Assembly: GCF_014323705.1 (NCBI RefSeq)
Contig: NZ_JABVEC010000003.1
Location: 248,001 to 312,000 of the forward strand
Direction of reading: 5' to 3'
DNA length: 64,000 nt
Origin: Actinomadura alba
Lineage (GTDB): Bacteria; Actinomycetota; Actinomycetes; Streptosporangiales; Streptosporangiaceae
The notes below the pieces were generated by a model. The model was not told where the DNA came from. It saw nothing but the letters and a program-made list of their open reading frames with translations, and made no database searches. Shown here one piece after another: positions 59,582 through 64,000 of the stretch (position 1 is its first letter; each line of letters begins with the position of its first letter). Position numbers and translations under genes: made by a program.

Positions 59582-62056
59582 GTGACCACAAGCGCCGACG
59601 AGCAGTACGACCCGCGGGCGATCCAGGACAAATGGCAGGCCCGCTGGGCGGAGCTGAACCCGTTCGCGGCCGCCGAGACCGCCTCGGACGATCGCGAGCG
59701 CCGGTACGCCCTCGACATGTTCCCCTACCCCTCCGGGGACCTGCACATGGGGCACGCCGAGGCGTTCGCCATCGGCGACGTGGTCGCGCGTTACTGGTTC
59801 CAGCGGGGCTACAACGTGCTGCACCCGATCGGCTGGGACTCCTTCGGCCTCCCCGCCGAGAACGCGGCGATCAAGCGCGACTCCCACCCGGCGGAGTGGA
59901 CCTACGCCAACATCGACACCCAGGCCGCGTCGTTCCAGCGCTACGCGCCGTCCTTCGACTGGTCCCGGCGGCTGCACACCTCCGACCCCGAGTACTACAA
60001 GTGGACGCAGTGGCTGTTCCTGCGCTTCTACGAGCGCGGGCTGGCCTACCGCAAGGGCGGCCTGGTCAACTGGTGCCCGAACGACCAGACCGTGCTGGCG
60101 AACGAGCAGGTCGTCGCCGGCAACTGCGAGCGCTGCGGCGCCACCGTCGAGCGCCGCCTGCTGACCCAGTGGTACTTCAAGATCACCGAGTACGCCGAGC
60201 GGCTGCTGGACGATATGGCGCAGCTCGAGGGCGAGTGGCCAGAGCGGGTGCTGCTCATGCAGCGCAACTGGATCGGCCGGTCCGAGGGCGCCGATGTGCA
60301 GTTCGTGATCGAGGGCCGGGACGAGCCGGTCACCGTCTTCACGACCCGGCCCGACACGCTGTTCGGGGCGACCTTCTTCGTGGTCGCCGCCGACGCGGCG
60401 CTGGCCGACGAGATCTGCGCGCCCGAACAGCGGGCCGCCTTCGAGGCCTACCGTGAGCAGGTCTCCCGCGAGAGCGAGATCGACCGGCTGTCCACCGAGC
60501 GCGAGAAGACCGGGGTGTTCCTGGGGCGCTACGCGATCAACCCGGTCAACGGCGAGCGCATGCCGGTGTGGGCGTCCGACTACGTGCTGGCCGAGTACGG
60601 TCACGGCGCGATCATGGCGGTACCCGCGCACGACCAGCGCGACCTCGACTTCGCCCGCAGGTTCGAGCTGGCCGTACGTGTGGTCGTCGAGACCGGCGAC
60701 GCCGACCCGGCCGAGACCGGCGTCGCGACCGCCGGCGAGGGCACGCTGGTCAACTCCGGCCCGTTGGACGGACTGGCCAAGAGCGAGGCGATCCGCCGGA
60801 TCACCGAGATCCTGGCGGAGAAGGACCTCGGCGGCGCGGCGGTGAACTACCGGCTGCGCGACTGGCTGCTGTCCCGCCAGCGGTTCTGGGGCGCGCCCAT
60901 CCCGATCATCCACTGCGAGTCGTGCGGCGAGGTACCGGTCCCCGACGAGCAGCTGCCGGTACGGCTGCCCGAGGGCGTCCGCGGGGCCGACCTGGCGCCC
61001 AAGGGGGTCTCCCCGCTGGCCTCGGTGGCCGACTGGGTCAACGTCGACTGCCCCAAGTGCGGTGGCGCGGCCCGCCGGGACACCGACACCATGGACACGT
61101 TCGTCGACTCGTCCTGGTACTACTTCCGCTACTGCTCGCCGGGCTACGAGGGCGGCCCGTTCGACGTCGAGCAGGTCCGCAAGTGGATGCCGATCGACCA
61201 GTACACCGGTGGCGTCGAGCACGCCATCCTGCACCTGCTGTACAGCCGGTTCTTCACCAAGGTGCTGTACGACATGGGCATGATCGACTTCACCGAGCCG
61301 TTCAGCCGGCTGCTGAACCAGGGCCAGGTGATCCTCAACGGCAAGGCGATGTCGAAGACCACCGGCAACCTGGTCGACCTCGGCGAGCAGATCGCCGAGT
61401 ACGGCGTCGACGTCGTCCGGCTGGCGATGATCTTCTCTGGTCCGCCGGAGGACGACATCGACTGGGCCGACGTGTCGCCGTCCGGCATGGCCAAGTTCCT
61501 GTCCCGGGTACACCGCCTGGCCGCCGACGTGGCCTCGCCTGCCGGCACCGACCCCGCCTCCGGTGACACCGCACTGCGCAAGATCACCCATCGCACCATC
61601 GACGAGGTCACCAAGCTGGTCGAGTCAAAGCGGTTCAACGTCGCGATCGCCCGCGTCATGGAGCTGGTCTCGGCGGCCCGCAAGGCCATCGACTCCGGAC
61701 CCGGTGCCGCCGACCCGGCGGTGCGTGAGGCCGCCGAGACGGTGACCGTCCTGCTGTCGCTGTTCGCGCCCTACACCGCCGAGGAGACCTGGGAGGTACT
61801 GGGCCGGACGGCGCCGCTGGCCAAGGACAACTGGCCGGTCGCCGACCCGGCGCTCCTCGTCCAGGACTCCGTGACCTGCGTGGTCCAGGTGGCCGGCAAG
61901 GTGCGCGACCGTCTGGAGGTCTCACCCGAGATCGCCGCGGACGAGCTGGAGCGGCTGGCGCTGGCCTCCGACAAGGTACGGGCCGCACTGGGCGGCGCCG
62001 GGGTCCGCAAGGTCATCGTCCGCGCCCCCAAGATCGTCAACATCGTCCCGTCCTGA
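59582..62056 (+). CDS. leuS: Leucyl-tRNA synthetase
   Basis: An 824-residue class I synthetase. The HIGH motif appears as [11 protein letters not shown] after MFPYPS; the KMSKS equivalent is [10 protein letters not shown]. The editing domain lies about 220-420 with [14 protein letters not shown] (T-rich region) and [17 protein letters not shown]. The zinc region has [10 protein letters not shown] and [21 protein letters not shown] and [11 protein letters not shown] are LeuRS-specific. GTG 59582 has GAGG nine bases before it, which decides against ATG 59567. Expression is probably attenuated by the leucine leader upstream. Confidence 0.97.
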   Translation: MTTSADEQYDPRAIQDKWQARWAELNPFAAAETASDDRERRYALDMFPYPSGDLHMGHAEAFAIGDVVARYWFQRGYNVLHPIGWDSFGLPAENAAIKRDSHPAEWTYANIDTQAASFQRYAPSFDWSRRLHTSDPEYYKWTQWLFLRFYERGLAYRKGGLVNWCPNDQTVLANEQVVAGNCERCGATVERRLLTQWYFKITEYAERLLDDMAQLEGEWPERVLLMQRNWIGRSEGADVQFVIEGRDEPVTVFTTRPDTLFGATFFVVAADAALADEICAPEQRAAFEAYREQVSRESEIDRLSTEREKTGVFLGRYAINPVNGERMPVWASDYVLAEYGHGAIMAVPAHDQRDLDFARRFELAVRVVVETGDADPAETGVATAGEGTLVNSGPLDGLAKSEAIRRITEILAEKDLGGAAVNYRLRDWLLSRQRFWGAPIPIIHCESCGEVPVPDEQLPVRLPEGVRGADLAPKGVSPLASVADWVNVDCPKCGGAARRDTDTMDTFVDSSWYYFRYCSPGYEGGPFDVEQVRKWMPIDQYTGGVEHAILHLLYSRFFTKVLYDMGMIDFTEPFSRLLNQGQVILNGKAMSKTTGNLVDLGEQIAEYGVDVVRLAMIFSGPPEDDIDWADVSPSGMAKFLSRVHRLAADVASPAGTDPASGDTALRKITHRTIDEVTKLVESKRFNVAIARVMELVSAARKAIDSGPGAADPAVREAAETVTVLLSLFAPYTAEETWEVLGRTAPLAKDNWPVADPALLVQDSVTCVVQVAGKVRDRLEVSPEIAADELERLALASDKVRAALGGAGVRKVIVRAPKIVNIVPS

Positions 62057-62080
62057 GCCCTCGGGTCCCGTCCCCTCGTT

Positions 62081-62136
62081 GACTCGTGGCGTGTCGGGCC
62101 CGCGCTTGCCGCCATGACCCCGACACGCCACGACTC
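62081..62136. repeat. Hairpin repeat copy 1 (terminator after leuS)
   Basis: GACTCGTGGCGTGTCGGG (62081-62098) pairs with CCCGACACGCCACGACTC (62119-62136), one mismatch. Nearly the same arms recur at 63099-63158 on the other side of the next gene. Confidence 0.85.
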
Positions 62137-62225
62137 GATGGGGGTAGGGCACGGCCTGGACACGAATTCGTCGCAGTTGAGCCGCCGGGCCCATTGTCGA
62201 TCTCACCGGCGTGCAGACATCTCGC

Positions 62226-63134
62226 ATGACGCGACCTGCGGAGACACCTTTTCCGATCGACCGGCCCTTCCGGTTCGCGGAGGCGATTCGACTCGGCATA
62301 ACAGCGGACGAGCTTCGCGGCCCGCGATTCCGTACTGTCTTCCACAATGTGCACATTCCGGCGCATCTGCAGGACACCTTAGAGCTGCGCTGTCAGGCCG
62401 CTGCCCTGATTCTTCCCAGCGATGCGGTGTTCTGCGGCCTGACCGCGGCCCGCTTGTACGGCCTGCCGGTGCCGGGCACTGACCTGCGGATCCATGTCGC
62501 GGTGCCCGCGAAGACGCCGACCCCACCTCGGCACCGTGGCATGAAGGTGCACGAATACACCATCGCGCCCGAGCAGATCGGTCGGATCGACACCTTCCTG
62601 GTCGTGCGGCCGGAGCGGTTATTCCTGGAGCTCTCGGCGGCGCTGCCGCGGATCGACCTGATCGTCGCGGGAGACCAGATGCTCAGGCGCGAACTCACCG
62701 ACTCCGATTCGCTGCGGGGGTTCCTGTCCCAGTGCTACCGGCGCCGAGGCGTGCAGCGGGCGCGAGCGGCCGTGCCGCATTTGGAGAAGAACGCCGATTC
62801 CCCGCCGGAGACCCGGCTGCGGATGCTCCTCGTCGACGCGGGTCTGCCCCGGCCCGTCGCCAATCAGGACGTCCATAACGGCTGGGGCGTATGGCTCGCC
62901 AAGCCCGATCTCTCCTATCCCGCGCAGAAGATAGCGATTCAGTACGAAGGCGGGCATCACCGCGAGGACCCCCGGCAGTACAGCTACGACATCGAACGCG
63001 ACGGCCGGCTCATCGACCTCGGCTGGATCGTCATCCGGGTCGACAAGGAAATGCTCTACAAGCACCCCGAGCAGGTGATCAACAGGGTGCGCCGCTCGTT
63101 GAGTCGTGGCGTGTCGGGGCATCATGCCGCGTGA
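62226..63134 (+). CDS. AbiEi-like / DUF559 endonuclease-fold protein
   Basis: A 302-residue protein of a common actinobacterial type. The N-terminal 100 residues resemble the AbiEi antitoxin family winged helix region (DAVFCGLTAARLYGLPVP and EYTIAPEQIGRIDTFLVVRPERL, in parts). The C-terminal 110 residues resemble DUF559/Vsr-like PD-(D/E)xK nucleases: TRLRMLLVDAGLPRP, WLAKPDLSYPAQKIAIQYEG, with D...E-x-K-like acids replaced by AIQYEG, and GWIVIRVDKEML. No cognate toxin gene is adjacent. Start ATG 62226 (or GTG 62211). Its last codons lie within a hairpin that is a copy of the one upstream. Confidence 0.7.
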   Translation: MTRPAETPFPIDRPFRFAEAIRLGITADELRGPRFRTVFHNVHIPAHLQDTLELRCQAAALILPSDAVFCGLTAARLYGLPVPGTDLRIHVAVPAKTPTPPRHRGMKVHEYTIAPEQIGRIDTFLVVRPERLFLELSAALPRIDLIVAGDQMLRRELTDSDSLRGFLSQCYRRRGVQRARAAVPHLEKNADSPPETRLRMLLVDAGLPRPVANQDVHNGWGVWLAKPDLSYPAQKIAIQYEGGHHREDPRQYSYDIERDGRLIDLGWIVIRVDKEMLYKHPEQVINRVRRSLSRGVSGHHAA

Positions 63135-63158
63135 AGACCCCGACACGCCACGACTCAA
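63099..63158. repeat. Hairpin repeat copy 2 (bidirectional terminator overlapping both gene ends)
   Basis: TTGAGTCGTGGCGTGTCGGGG (first 20 bases at 63099-63118, 21st G at 63119) pairs perfectly with the arm at 63138-63158 around an 18-base loop. The plus-strand gene stops inside it at 63134 and the minus-strand sigma gene stops at 63155. Confidence 0.9.
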
Positions 63159-64000
63159 TGAAGCGTGTCCGTCTCGGCGAGCCGGACGGCGAGGAAGGCG
63201 CGTTCGGCGTCGTTGCCGACCAGCGCGATCGCCCGTTCGTACGCCACGGCGGCGTCGGCGTTCCTGCCGAGCCGGCGCAGCAGGTCGGCCTTGATAGCGG
63301 GCAGGTAGTGGTAGCCGGAGAGGCGCCTGTCCTGTTCGAGCTCCTCGATCTCGGCGAGCGCGCTCGCCGGGCCCCGGACCATCGCGACCGCCACGGCCCG
63401 GTTGAGAGCGACCACCGGCGACGGCCAGGCCGTCAACAACTCGTCGTAGATCACCAGGATCTGGTCCCAGTCCGTGCCGCCGTACGTCGGTGCGGTCGCA
63501 TGCAGCGCCGCGATGGCCGCCTGCAAGGCGAACCGGCCGGGATCCCCGCCGCTCAGCGCTCCCAGCACCAGGTCGTGCGCCTCCGCGATGGCCTCCTGAT
63601 CCCAGGCCGACCGGTCCTGTTCCTCGAGCGGCAGCAGGCGCCCGTCGGCGGTGGTACGGGTGGCCCGGCGGGCGTGGTTGGCGAGGAGCAGCGCGAGAAG
63701 CCCGCGTACCTCCCGGTCGTCCGGCATCAGGTCGCGCAGCATGCGTGCCAGGTCGAGCGCGCGCTCGGCCGGATCGTTCCTCGTCAGCGCGGGACCCGCC
63801 GGTGCGGTGTGGCCGGTGGTGAAGAGCAGATGCATGACCGTGAGGGCCGCGTCCAGCCGGTCCGGCAACTCGCCCGGGACGGGCATCCGGAAGGGGATCC
63901 GCGCCGCCGTGATCTTCTTCTTCGCCCGGGTGATCCGGGCGGCCATGGTCGTCTCGGAGACCAGGAACGCCTTCGCGATGTCCGGGGTGGTCACGCCGCA
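63155..64000 (-). CDS. ECF42-type RNA polymerase sigma factor, 3' part
   Basis: The C-terminal 282 codons of an extracytoplasmic-function sigma factor; the gene runs off the right edge. TPDIAKAFLVSETTMAARITRAKKKI is the sigma-4 helix-turn-helix. It continues into a 200-residue helical (DUF6596/TPR-like) extension with DGRLLPLEEQDRSAWD, the signature of group ECF42, and WPSPVVALNRAVAVA. Such factors have no anti-sigma factor; the extension is needed for activity, and a DGPF-domain (YCII-like) protein is usually encoded beside them, probably off-window here. Confidence 0.9.
   Translation of the reverse strand, partial: CGVTTPDIAKAFLVSETTMAARITRAKKKITAARIPFRMPVPGELPDRLDAALTVMHLLFTTGHTAPAGPALTRNDPAERALDLARMLRDLMPDDREVRGLLALLLANHARRATRTTADGRLLPLEEQDRSAWDQEAIAEAHDLVLGALSGGDPGRFALQAAIAALHATAPTYGGTDWDQILVIYDELLTAWPSPVVALNRAVAVAMVRGPASALAEIEELEQDRRLSGYHYLPAIKADLLRRLGRNADAAVAYERAIALVGNDAERAFLAVRLAETDTLH

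Overview
The window is chromosomal DNA of a high-GC actinomycete. Evidence: strong G/C third-position bias, GTG/TTG starts, an HrdB-type principal sigma factor with a long acidic/basic N-terminal extension, a class II (B12) ribonucleotide reductase with nrdR, an F420/PPOX-type oxidoreductase, and the order nrdJ-nrdR-LysM-lexA. The nrdR / LysM / lexA order is the same as Rv2718c-chiZ-lexA of Mycobacterium tuberculosis. A filamentous Streptosporangiales- or Streptomyces-like organism is likely; I cannot name the genus.

Layout. (1) 1-6.5 kb, core: 5' end of parE (minus), a small DUF7455 zinc-ribbon gene, yaaA, the principal sigma gene rpoD/hrdB, and a PAS-PAS-GAF-SpoIIE phosphatase. (2) 7-24 kb: a YedYZ-like molybdoenzyme plus cytochrome b pair, two uncharacterised actinobacterial genes (one TY-Chap/SseB-like), a D-glutamate cyclase family protein, a PadR/ABC operon, an AlkZ-like glycosylase, a membrane tandem-AAA ATPase, rnhB, an EndoIII-like gene, an OafA-type acyltransferase and a lipoprotein. 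(3) 24-31 kb: a CsdA-like PLP enzyme divergent from a large DEAD-box helicase with membrane segments, a secreted GH16-ricin glucanase with a visible promoter, and a TerD/TerA fusion. (4) 31.3-32.9 kb: a scar of mobile DNA (integrase 3' end, IS-like ends, a decayed gene, a 13-bp direct repeat) carrying trmO. (5) 33-47 kb: paired regulators and enzymes or transporters (HxlR/MFS, dioxygenase, PLP enzyme/LysR, MerR, exonuclease, gdhA, MarR/MFS, F420 oxidoreductase, NmrA-like/AraC). (6) 47-54 kb: a solitary EF-G followed by an accessory stretch with a Fic protein, a membrane protein, an ORFan and a VapBC-type pair. (7) 54-64 kb, core: nrdR-nrdJ, chiZ-like and lexA diverging from an SOS box, leuS behind a leucine-rich leader peptide and terminator, an AbiEi/DUF559-like gene bracketed by near-identical hairpins, and the 3' part of an ECF42-type sigma factor.

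How it fits together. The right end is a DNA synthesis and damage module: NrdR controls dNTP supply, LexA controls the SOS response, and the LysM protein is the likely SOS division brake. Many accessory genes sit beside their own regulator with a readable operator. The most unusual signals are regulatory or structural: the leuS attenuator-like leader, a 16-bp box fused to three different terminators, and a cargo gene between two copies of the same hairpin. Functional calls rest on reading the proteins and on family knowledge; no database search was run.
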